A DNA stretch of 14,840 nucleotides, taken from contig JAIWNQ010000257.1 in NCBI GenBank assembly GCA_020216745.1, forward strand, positions 1 to 14,840. The letters run 5' to 3'. The position numbers and the translations under genes were made by a program. The number at the start of each line of letters is the position of its first letter. Within the stretch, counting starts at the first letter, position 1. Source of the stretch: Candidatus Hydrogenedens sp. (GTDB lineage: Bacteria; Hydrogenedentota; Hydrogenedentia; Hydrogenedentales; Hydrogenedentaceae). The notes below the pieces were generated by a model that saw only the letters and a program-made list of their open reading frames with translations, did not search any database and was not told where the DNA came from. Shown in pieces: positions 7,388-13,764 of this stretch.

Positions 7388-8824
7388 TTATTTTAATAAC
7401 AATACCTCTACATCGCCAATAAAAAGTCCATCTATTTGAATAACTCCACCTTGCTGTACCGTTGTAGGGTCATCGTCTCGGATATAAAAAATTTGATAAT
7501 CCCCCTTAGGTACTTTTAATGACCTTGTCCCGTTTGGCGGGAGTGTTATATCTTTCCCCCGTTTTCCAGAACGAATTCCAACTTTAACCGAAGTATCCAG
7601 CGGATTGTTAATCCTTATTTCATACGCTCCATCACGAAGTCGATACGTAAAATCAGGAAGACGCACTCTCTGACGAGCCAACTTCTGTCTCATTACAGAA
7701 ACAGACCCCCCCGTTTCACTTAACCCTCTGTTCCGTTCCCCAGCATAAATAATCCTCCGATTATTGTAAACTATTTTACTTCTCTCTTCATTAACAGCAG
7801 GTGGAACAGTCCTATTAATATTTTGAATTGGCGTTTTATTTTCTAATACATTTTGCTCATCATACGATTCACCCCTTTCATCTTCCATCATCTCATATCC
7901 TTCTCCTATCTCTTCAGTTATGGGTCCCTCTCCTACCTCCTCTTCTATTTGCTGAGGTACCTCCTCTGGCTCTTCCGTTACCTGAGGAACTGAAACAGGA
8001 CGTACATAAAAACCACTTTTTCGGACTAATTTATTACTAACAAAACGAGCAGAAAAACTTGACCCCCCTTTATCTGTCCATAAATATATAACCTCACCAG
8101 CATTATCCGAACTAACTTTTGTCCCTGGCCTTTGTAGTAAAGCCACCACATCTTCAAGGGGCATCCCCTCTTTTAACTGGTCATATAATTCCCTTGTTAA
8201 AGGTATGATATTTCCTGTCCCTGTTTCTACTTTCCGCGAACATCGTTTTAATATCCCATTTTCAAACCTTGCATATAACGATTTATCCTCACGATTCCAG
8301 CGATACAATTTCATTTGTCCACCTGAACCTTGACTTATTAACACATCCGGCTCGCCTATAACTTTCACAACTTCATCATAACGCATACCTACTTGTATTT
8401 GATTAAATGGGTCAATTTCTACATTTCCTTCGTTCGGAGCAGGAATAACATTTTCATCCGTTACCTTCGTCAAACGTTCCGATACCACTTCTGAATCTTT
8501 AGATTCTTTCGGTTGAACTTGAAGTGCAGATGTATTTCCAATAGTGCTCTCACTTTCTTCTGTCTTTTCATGCTCCAATTTTGGTGTCAACGAGGACTGT
8601 ATTAGTATAGATTCCGTATTCTGACTTACTTGTTCTGCTGGTAGAGCAGGTGGTTTTACTTCCCCTATATTGTCTTTTGAAATCGTTTTTTCAGATGGCT
8701 CATTTACAGAAGTAGTTGAATTTTTTTCTGAAGAGAAACATGAGAGTAAATTAAATAGCAGTATTAAACTGATAACAGATACAGAAATTTCAAGACCACA
8801 TTTTTTTCTGAATGGATAGAACAT
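7388..8824 (-). CDS. Lipoprotein with two BamE/SmpA-like repeats
   Basis: About 478 residues. A type II signal peptide (1-28) ends in the lipobox LLSC, so C29 is the likely lipidated residue. Then come a Ser/Glu/Thr-rich linker (about 30-140) and two similar small domains: one at about 141-194 with QVGMRYDEVVKVIGEPD and YRWNREDKSLYARFENG, the other at about 212-272 with LKEGMPLEDVVALLQRPG and YLWTDKGGSSFSARFVSNK. The pattern G(M)xxxxVxxLxGxP followed by a Y-W-x-D strand and an F-x-N/S-x-L turn resembles the BamE/SmpA fold. An acidic linker (about 280-324) leads to a C-terminal beta-rich domain (about 388-478) of unknown type. The open frame extends upstream to 8962, but that ATG overlaps the divergent yicC start and would bury the signal peptide, so ATG 8824 is chosen; its ribosome site is weak (GGTAAAG). 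It probably acts at the envelope, but I know no assigned function. Confidence 0.75.
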   Translation of the reverse strand: MFYPFRKKCGLEISVSVISLILLFNLLSCFSSEKNSTTSVNEPSEKTISKDNIGEVKPPALPAEQVSQNTESILIQSSLTPKLEHEKTEESESTIGNTSALQVQPKESKDSEVVSERLTKVTDENVIPAPNEGNVEIDPFNQIQVGMRYDEVVKVIGEPDVLISQGSGGQMKLYRWNREDKSLYARFENGILKRCSRKVETGTGNIIPLTRELYDQLKEGMPLEDVVALLQRPGTKVSSDNAGEVIYLWTDKGGSSFSARFVSNKLVRKSGFYVRPVSVPQVTEEPEEVPQQIEEEVGEGPITEEIGEGYEMMEDERGESYDEQNVLENKTPIQNINRTVPPAVNEERSKIVYNNRRIIYAGERNRGLSETGGSVSVMRQKLARQRVRLPDFTYRLRDGAYEIRINNPLDTSVKVGIRSGKRGKDITLPPNGTRSLKVPKGDYQIFYIRDDDPTTVQQGGVIQIDGLFIGDVEVLLLK

Positions 8825-8850
8825 ATAATGCTTTACCAATGAATTTAAAA

Positions 8851-8880
8851 TTGTTAAACTATTTTCACTTTTATTATAAT
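8851..8880 (+). promoter_or_regulatory. Candidate promoter for the yicC-gmk-rpoZ-coaBC operon
   Basis: TTGTTA at 8851-8856 and TATAAT at 8875-8880 are separated by 18 bases, an acceptable sigma-70-type layout 80 bases before the yicC ATG. The -10 box lies within the perfect 14-bp palindrome 8870-8883 (TTTATTATAATAAA), which also supplies a TATAAT on the minus strand (8878-8873) for the divergent lipoprotein gene. The minus-strand -35 region is poor. The surrounding DNA is very AT-rich, so chance matches are possible. Confidence 0.4.
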
Positions 8881-8960
8881 AAATACAATCTACTAAAAAG
8901 AAAAACAAAAACAGGAAATAAAAGCATTGTATACATCCGAATTTGTGAAGGGGGAAATCC

Positions 8961-9833
8961 ATGCATAGTATGACTGGATTTGGTCATGTATCTGGGGTAG
9001 TGCGTGGCTCGCTTATTTCTTTGGAAATAAATTCTGTAAATCATCGTTCCTTAGAAATAAGTATTCGACTCCCATCATTATGGGGCTCTATAGAAACTTT
9101 TATACGAGATAAAATTAGACAAAAAATAAATCGTGGAAAAATTCACGTTTGGATTCGGCGACAAATTACCGAAACAACAGAACCTACATTTGCATTCAAT
9201 GAAACCGTAGCAAAAGAATACATATCGAGCATAAAGAAAATGCAGGAATTATTAAACACAACTGAAGAAATTTCATTAAATACTTTGGTTCAATTGCCAG
9301 GAATATTTGACACTTCAATTTCAGATGAAGAGATAGAACAGATAAAATTCGAAATGGAACCATTAATAGAACTCGCCATTGAAAAATTGAATCAATCAAG
9401 AGCCATAGAAGGTTCGGAAATAGAACAACAATTAAAGAACCATTTTGACGAACTTAAAAATGGAATTACGTCATTAGAACAAAAGATACCTGAACTATGC
9501 GAGGTTCAAAAAGAACGGATTCGGTTAAAGTTAGCAGAGATTACCATTGACCCATCTGTTAAAGAAGAACGACTCGCAATGGAAATGGTGTTATGGGCAG
9601 ACAAATTGGACATTACCGAAGAAGTCAACCGTATTAAATCGCATTTAAACCGTGTTGATGAACTGTTTCAAACAGAGCAATGTGGAAAACCGTTAAATTT
9701 CATAACTCAAGAAATAGGAAGAGAACTGAATACCATCAGTGCCAAACTACGTGATGCTGAGTTAGCATGGCAATTAGTCCAGATGAAAACATTATTGGAA
9801 AAAATACGAGAACAAATACAGAATGTGGAGTAA
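8961..9833 (+). CDS. yicC: YicC/YloC-family endoribonuclease
   Basis: Protein of 290 residues, the usual family length. YicC/YloC proteins are RNA-cleaving enzymes reported to act in RNA turnover in the cytoplasm. The N-terminal signature is clear: SMTGFG at 3-8, LEINSVNHRSLEISIRLPS, then INRGKIHVWI. The C-terminal block has the typical LNFITQEIGRELNTISAKLRD and the terminal KIREQIQNVE. The central part (about 80-200) is helical and acidic, as expected. The start ATG at 8961 has AGGGGG six bases upstream, a strong ribosome site. The gene begins the conserved order yicC-gmk-rpoZ-coaBC. Its end is followed five bases later by the GTG start of gmk, and the GGAG that serves gmk lies within its last codons, so the two are likely translated together. 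Confidence 0.95.
   Translation: MHSMTGFGHVSGVVRGSLISLEINSVNHRSLEISIRLPSLWGSIETFIRDKIRQKINRGKIHVWIRRQITETTEPTFAFNETVAKEYISSIKKMQELLNTTEEISLNTLVQLPGIFDTSISDEEIEQIKFEMEPLIELAIEKLNQSRAIEGSEIEQQLKNHFDELKNGITSLEQKIPELCEVQKERIRLKLAEITIDPSVKEERLAMEMVLWADKLDITEEVNRIKSHLNRVDELFQTEQCGKPLNFITQEIGRELNTISAKLRDAELAWQLVQMKTLLEKIREQIQNVE
9826..9830 (+). promoter_or_regulatory. Ribosome binding site deciding the GTG start of gmk
   Basis: TGGAG ends eight bases before the GTG at 9839. The next in-frame start, ATG 9857, has no purine-rich site in front of it, and the upstream ATG 9767 lies deep within yicC. This makes GTG 9839 the best start for guanylate kinase. The site lies in the last codons of yicC. Confidence 0.6.
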
Positions 9834-9838
9834 TTTCT

Positions 9839-10432
9839 GTGGGCCAAAATAATCTCATGATTGTCATTTCTGCCCCGTCTGGCGTCGGAAAAACGACAGT
9901 GATTCAATATTTACTCTCACAGAGAAATGATCTGGCTATCTCCATCTCCGCAACAACCCGAAAACCAAGAATGAATGAACAACACGGGGTTCATTACTAC
10001 TTCCTGTCAGAAGAAGAATTTAACCAGAAAATTCAGACAGGTGAATTTGTAGAATATGCAAAGGTGCACGATGATTTATACGGAACATTGTATTCCGAAC
10101 TACAACGACATATTAACGAAAAAAAAGATATTATCCTCGAATTAGATATTCAAGGAATGCGAAGTATTAAAAAGAAATTTCCCGAAACAGTCACTGTTTT
10201 TCTTATGCCACCATCATTAAAAGAAATGGAGATACGATTAAAAGGACGCGGTACCGAAAATGAAGAAAAAATACAAAAACGTCTAAACCGCGCCTATGAC
10301 GAAATGAAAGCAAGGTATGAATTCGATTATACTATTATAAATTATGAAATTGACCAATGTGCTTTCGATTTAAATACCATTATCAATGCAGAACATCTAC
10401 GCTCAAGTCGTGTTGAAATAAATTTTGAATAA
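9839..10432 (+). CDS. gmk: Guanylate kinase
   Basis: Protein of about 197 residues. It transfers phosphate from ATP to GMP to make GDP in the cytoplasm, an essential step towards GTP and dGTP. The P-loop SAPSGVGKTT is at 11-20. The GMP-binding region follows: SATTRKPR, the GVHYYFLSEEEF segment, GEFVEYAKVHDDLYGT; then ILELDIQGMRSIK and the VTVFLMPPS strand. The lid segment ends in GRGTENEEKIQKRL. All are standard for the family. The start is a GTG with GGAG eight bases upstream; an ATG six codons later would still keep the P-loop. A small difference from the usual consensus is VHDDLYGT where many members have VHGxxYGT. It lies five bases after yicC and 23 bases before rpoZ. Confidence 0.95.
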   Translation: MGQNNLMIVISAPSGVGKTTVIQYLLSQRNDLAISISATTRKPRMNEQHGVHYYFLSEEEFNQKIQTGEFVEYAKVHDDLYGTLYSELQRHINEKKDIILELDIQGMRSIKKKFPETVTVFLMPPSLKEMEIRLKGRGTENEEKIQKRLNRAYDEMKARYEFDYTIINYEIDQCAFDLNTIINAEHLRSSRVEINFE

Positions 10433-10455
10433 ATACATAACAGGAGGATAATTAA

Positions 10456-10671
10456 ATGCCTGCACCGTTTTATGTCGATGAGTTAAGAACAAAGATTGAC
10501 AGTTTGTATCGTTTGGTCATTGTTTCTACCAAACGTGTCAATCAAATCATGAAAAGTGAAAAGCATGCTTTCGGCAAAAAGAAAAAGCCAACTATACTCG
10601 CACTTGAAGAATTTATGGATGGTAAAATTACATACCGTAAAAACGAAAAAGATGACCTAACTGAAATTTAA
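10456..10671 (+). CDS. rpoZ: DNA-directed RNA polymerase omega subunit
   Basis: Protein of 71 residues, within the size range of bacterial omega subunits. Omega helps fold and assemble the beta-prime subunit of RNA polymerase. The core pattern YRLVIVSTKRVNQI matches the conserved helix that binds beta-prime, and TILALEEFMDGKITY matches the following conserved segment (usually A(L)xE...GKI). It has the strongest ribosome site in the window, AGGAGG at 10442-10447, eight bases before ATG. Its position between gmk and coaBC is the usual one and supports the assignment, which would be less certain from such a short protein alone. Confidence 0.93.
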   Translation: MPAPFYVDELRTKIDSLYRLVIVSTKRVNQIMKSEKHAFGKKKKPTILALEEFMDGKITYRKNEKDDLTEI

Positions 10672-10687
10672 CACATTAAACTCAACA

Positions 10688-11914
10688 ATGGGCTCATCTC
10701 TAAAAGAAAAAACCATCTTGTTAGGGGTAACAGGTTCTATTTCTATCTACAAAAGTTGTGAATTATGTAGCCGTCTCGTTCAGGCAGGAGCCCGAGTTTT
10801 TGTTGCTATGACCACTAATGCCCAAAAACTTATAGGTCCTGCCACATTCGAAAGCATCTCAGGAAATCCTGTTATCACAGGTATGTTTGAACCTTACACG
10901 TTGGGTCCATTGTCCCACATCAAATTATCTCACGAAATAGACCTATTTGTTGTTGCTCCTGCCACAGCCAATATCTTGGCAAAAACAGCACATGGAATCG
11001 CCGATGACTGGGTTAGCACTGCCCTTTTAGCAACCACAGCACCTATCCTTTGGGCTCCCGCAATGAACCCACAAATGTTCTTAAACCCTGCAACTCAGTC
11101 CAATATAGATATACTGAAAAAAAGAGGCAACGTATTTATCGGTCCAGCAACTGGCTCAACTGCATGCGGAGAAACAGGACCTGGACGGATGGAAGAACCT
11201 ATCTACATCTTTGAGAAAATAGACATTATTTTAGGTGAACCAAAAGACTTTGCAGGCAAACGAATCCTTATCACCAGTGGACCTACACAGGAACCTATTG
11301 ACCCTGTTAGATATATTAGTAACCGCTCTTCAGGAAAAATGGGAAAGGCTCTGGCAATGGAAGCACTACGACGCGGTGCAGAAGTAACAATAATTTCTGG
11401 GCCCGCTTCCGAATTGCCACCGAAGCAAGCAAATACAATATATGTCAGAACAGCACAAGAAATGTACGAAGAAACAATAAAAAGATTCCCCGAATATGAC
11501 ATTTTTATCGGCTCTGCTGCTGTTGCTGACTACCGAGTTGCAGACCCGACAGACGAGAAGCATAAAAGAAATGGAAAAATGCATCAACTGGAACTAATAC
11601 CAAATCCTGATATTGCAAAAACAGTCGGAGGTATGAAAAAACCAAACCAAATTACTGTCGGTTTCGCCGCAGAAACGCATCATCTTATCGAATACGCTCA
11701 GGAAAAACTGAAGAAAAAGAACCTCGATTTAATCATTGCAAATCAGGTAGGAGGCGAAAACTGTGCATTTGGCTCAGATTACGTTTATGCACTGATGATA
11801 ACCCCACAAACTATCGATGAAAAACCCGAATATATCCCCAAAAACGAATTAACCCGCCGTATCTTCAACCGCATCAGTGAAATAATGAAGATAAAACAAC
11901 ACCCACAAATCTGA
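10688..11914 (+). CDS. coaBC: Bifunctional phosphopantothenoylcysteine decarboxylase / phosphopantothenate-cysteine ligase
   Basis: Protein of 408 residues, the normal length of fused CoaBC (Dfp). It makes 4'-phosphopantetheine in coenzyme A synthesis: the CoaB part joins cysteine to 4'-phosphopantothenate and the FMN-dependent CoaC part decarboxylates the product. The CoaC half (about 1-180) shows GVTGSISIYKS, the catalytic His in SHIKLS (H77), the APATANILAKTAHGIADD block, PAMNPQM (N127) and the flexible-flap cysteine in ACGETGPGRM (C160). The CoaB half (about 190-408) shows the ITSGPTQEPIDPVRYISNRS block, SSGKMG, AAVADYR, the lysine in KMHQLELIPNPDI (K298), VGFAAET and a KKKNLDLIIANQ segment. 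All key residues are intact. Its ribosome site is weak, so translation may depend on coupling to rpoZ 16 bases upstream. It ends the cluster; no classical terminator follows. Confidence 0.96.
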   Translation: MGSSLKEKTILLGVTGSISIYKSCELCSRLVQAGARVFVAMTTNAQKLIGPATFESISGNPVITGMFEPYTLGPLSHIKLSHEIDLFVVAPATANILAKTAHGIADDWVSTALLATTAPILWAPAMNPQMFLNPATQSNIDILKKRGNVFIGPATGSTACGETGPGRMEEPIYIFEKIDIILGEPKDFAGKRILITSGPTQEPIDPVRYISNRSSGKMGKALAMEALRRGAEVTIISGPASELPPKQANTIYVRTAQEMYEETIKRFPEYDIFIGSAAVADYRVADPTDEKHKRNGKMHQLELIPNPDIAKTVGGMKKPNQITVGFAAETHHLIEYAQEKLKKKNLDLIIANQVGGENCAFGSDYVYALMITPQTIDEKPEYIPKNELTRRIFNRISEIMKIKQHPQI

Positions 11915-11981
11915 TTTCCCCTCCACATACTTAATCTCCCCTTTATCCTCCTGCCCAAAAACATAACTCTCCCTAAATCTC

Positions 11982-12006
11982 CTTATGACCCCGAAGGGAT
12001 TATAAG
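11982..12006. repeat. Inverted repeat / hairpin downstream of coaBC
   Basis: CTTATGACCC and GGGATTATAAG pair as ten base pairs (one G-T wobble, one bulged A) around the loop CGAA, a C(CGAA)G-type stable tetraloop closure. No T-run follows on either strand, so it is not a classical intrinsic terminator. It could protect the 3' end of the coaBC transcript or belong to a dispersed intergenic repeat. Confidence 0.55.
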
Positions 12007-12020
12007 TGGTAAAGGGTTTG

Positions 12021-12049
12021 TATGTCTCACAGTCCAAGAGAGTCACATA
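12021..12049. repeat. Weak inverted repeat downstream of coaBC
   Basis: TATGT at 12021-12025 and ACATA at 12045-12049 are complementary, with CTC/GAG able to pair inside. The stem is interrupted and only moderately stable. It lies 15 bases after the stronger hairpin at 11982-12006, so the two may be parts of one structured element. Confidence 0.3.
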
Positions 12050-12281
12050 GCTTGCCTTAGATAAGTTAATGATACTATGCACCTTTAGGTCTGTTTACCT
12101 TTTTCTTCCCCTAAGTTTTAATTGGGGGTATGAACATAATCTTTTTATAATTTTATACTAAACTCCTTGAACGATAATTTATCTTAAAGTTGCAGTATTA
12201 GGAATATTTATTTAGAGAACTTAATTTAAAAAGTGTATAATTTATATAACACGATTATATATTTAGTGATGAAGGTTAAAA

Positions 12282-13736
12282 ATGTCAAATAAAAAGAAAT
12301 TTCAAAAAATGTTGTTCCCCAAGAACGTATATCGGCTTATAGGCTTTTTAATTTTGATGTTGAGCGTACAACATTTTAGTGTGTATGCTGAATTGACAAT
12401 GACTCTACAATTAAGTGGCGATGGGCTTTGTCCCGATACTCCTGATTGTTATATTCCAAATTCACCTATTTCCGTTACATTGAATATTTCGGGTGAAACA
12501 GAGACACCTATCACAGCAATTGGCATACAAGGAATTGTTCCAATAGAGTGGACCTATAAAGGAATCTCTGGACAATTCACCACCCAGCCAAGTGCAAAAT
12601 ATGAATACGACACTGAAAAAAACGCTAATATACTGGATATTTTTTGGATTACACCCCCTTCATTACCTATTCAAGTAATTATAGACTTTGTTTCCCCATC
12701 AAATAATCTTGTAAATCAATGTCTTACATTTGCCACAATGTATCGATTAAATGGACCTCAATTAGAAACGCAACCTGACACATCTTGCCTTTCTGCTAAA
12801 AATACAGAAGGTGAAGGAACGAGTGAAGGGAACCCCACCGAAGGACAGGTATCCGAAGGTGAAGGAACGAGTGAAGGAAGCCCCACCGAAGGACAGGTCC
12901 CCGAAGGTGAAGGAACGAGTGAAGGGAGCCCCACCGAAGGACAGGTACCCGAAGGTGAAGGAACAAGTGAAGGGAGCCCCACCGAAGGACAGGTACCCGA
13001 AGGTGAAGGAACGAGTGAAGGGAGCCCCACCGAAGGACAGGTACCCGAAGGTGAAGGAACAAGTGAAGGCACTGCTAACGAAGGATATTTAGATGATTGT
13101 CCGATAACCAATGATTTAATTATTGTACAGGATGTTTCTGGTGATGCTATTTCTACTACGGACAATAATATCTATTATATTCCAGGTAAATCTTTAACCG
13201 TTACAGTTACTTTTACTAAAACTACTTCAGAAAACATCCTTGCATTAGGACTTACTTCACTATTCCCTAAGGGCTGTCAATTTCAAGGTGTTTCTCCAAC
13301 AAATGCCCCTGCGATATATCCTACATCAAGTAGGGCGGTCTCCAATGGTATAAACCCTTTTGAATTCGCCTGGATAGATATTCCCCCATTCCCATTCAGT
13401 TTCAGTTTTAATGTCTATCTTCCCTCAGACTTACAAGGTGCCTACCAAATAACCACACAAGCAATATATCGAGAAGCAGGTCCTCAACTCTGTTCAAATA
13501 TTGTTTCTACCTCTTTCGCAGGGAATACTCAACCCCAGGAAGGAGAGGGTTTGGTAGAGGGACTTATGGAAGGTTTTAATGAAGGTGATAAATATGGTTG
13601 CTCAAATAATACTTTTGTCGGTTGCCAATGCAAAAACAAAACTCCAGAGAAATTATTAAAAATCCTTTTTGGCGATTGGATATTTATGATACTTACGATA
13701 GGAATTTTAGGTCTAACAAACAAAGTTAATATATAA
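12282..13736 (+). CDS. Secreted protein with duplicated domain, Glu-Gly-rich repeat linker and C-terminal Cys/hydrophobic tail
   Basis: Protein of 484 residues that I cannot name. A signal peptide (1-36, basic start, hydrophobic core, cleavage after VYA) is followed by domain A (about 37-172), a repeat linker (176-268), domain B (about 273-417), a short Glu-Gly-rich linker (420-435), a cysteine cluster (C440, C448, C450), a hydrophobic segment (461-478) and a short tail TNKVNI. Domains A and B look like diverged copies: YIP at 57-59 and 299-301, WITPP at 122-126 and WIDIPP at 364-369, YRLNGPQL at 154-161 and YREAGPQL at 396-403, in the same order and similar spacing. Both look beta-rich, like surface Ig-like or cohesin-like modules, which is inference. 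The Cys/hydrophobic end resembles a C-terminal sorting or anchoring tail. GAAGG lies six bases before the ATG. The next gene begins 28 bases after the stop and shares the linker style. Confidence 0.8.
   Translation: MSNKKKFQKMLFPKNVYRLIGFLILMLSVQHFSVYAELTMTLQLSGDGLCPDTPDCYIPNSPISVTLNISGETETPITAIGIQGIVPIEWTYKGISGQFTTQPSAKYEYDTEKNANILDIFWITPPSLPIQVIIDFVSPSNNLVNQCLTFATMYRLNGPQLETQPDTSCLSAKNTEGEGTSEGNPTEGQVSEGEGTSEGSPTEGQVPEGEGTSEGSPTEGQVPEGEGTSEGSPTEGQVPEGEGTSEGSPTEGQVPEGEGTSEGTANEGYLDDCPITNDLIIVQDVSGDAISTTDNNIYYIPGKSLTVTVTFTKTTSENILALGLTSLFPKGCQFQGVSPTNAPAIYPTSSRAVSNGINPFEFAWIDIPPFPFSFSFNVYLPSDLQGAYQITTQAIYREAGPQLCSNIVSTSFAGNTQPQEGEGLVEGLMEGFNEGDKYGCSNNTFVGCQCKNKTPEKLLKILFGDWIFMILTIGILGLTNKVNI
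12807..13070 (+). repeat. 48-bp in-frame tandem repeat, five full copies plus half a copy
   Basis: Five consecutive 48-bp units (12807-13046) encode EGEGTSEGSPTEGQVP or close variants; the first reads NPTEGQVS at its end. A partial sixth unit covers 24 bases from 13047. Copies differ at only a few bases (for example ACGAGT/ACAAGT and GTACCC/GTCCCC). Because 48 is divisible by three, gain or loss of units keeps the frame. The unit is richer in G and C than its surroundings and opens false reading frames on both strands. Confidence 0.97.
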
Positions 13737-13764
13737 AAAGAGATTGATAAAGAAAGGGTCTTTT

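Larger units (their letters stand above)
11915..12281 (+). other. 367-bp gene-free interval between coaBC and the secreted-protein genes
   Basis: No convincing gene is seen. The first part (to about 11980) is strongly pyrimidine-rich on this strand. Two inverted repeats follow (11982-12006 and 12021-12049, listed separately). A weaker possible stem pairs CCCC at 12108-12111 with GGGG at 12124-12127 over a 12-base loop. The last 120 bases are very AT-rich and hold a candidate -10 TATAAT at 12236-12241 without a good -35, then GAAGG six bases before the ATG at 12282. A minus-strand frame of 77 codons (12082-11849, GTG start) crosses into the end of coaBC and is not supported as a gene. I see no tRNA, riboswitch or T-run terminator. 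Confidence 0.7.

Noticed and set aside
8825..8962. 46-residue N-terminal extension of the BamE-like lipoprotein
   Set aside because: Its ATG overlaps the yicC start codon, the added sequence is AT-rich and hydrophobic by composition, and it would place the lipoprotein signal peptide internally.
11849..12082. Minus-strand 77-codon open frame across the end of coaBC
   Set aside because: It starts with GTG, overlaps the last 66 bases of a well-supported gene on the other strand, and its sequence resembles no family I know. It is more likely a by-product of the purine-rich minus strand.
12807..13070. CRISPR array
   Set aside because: The units are contiguous with no unique spacers and are translated in frame as part of a secreted protein.
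12758..13165. Long open frames in other phases and strand across the tandem repeat
   Set aside because: A repeat unit of 48 bp keeps every phase open once one unit lacks a stop. These frames have no signal peptide or family match and are shadows of the secreted protein gene.
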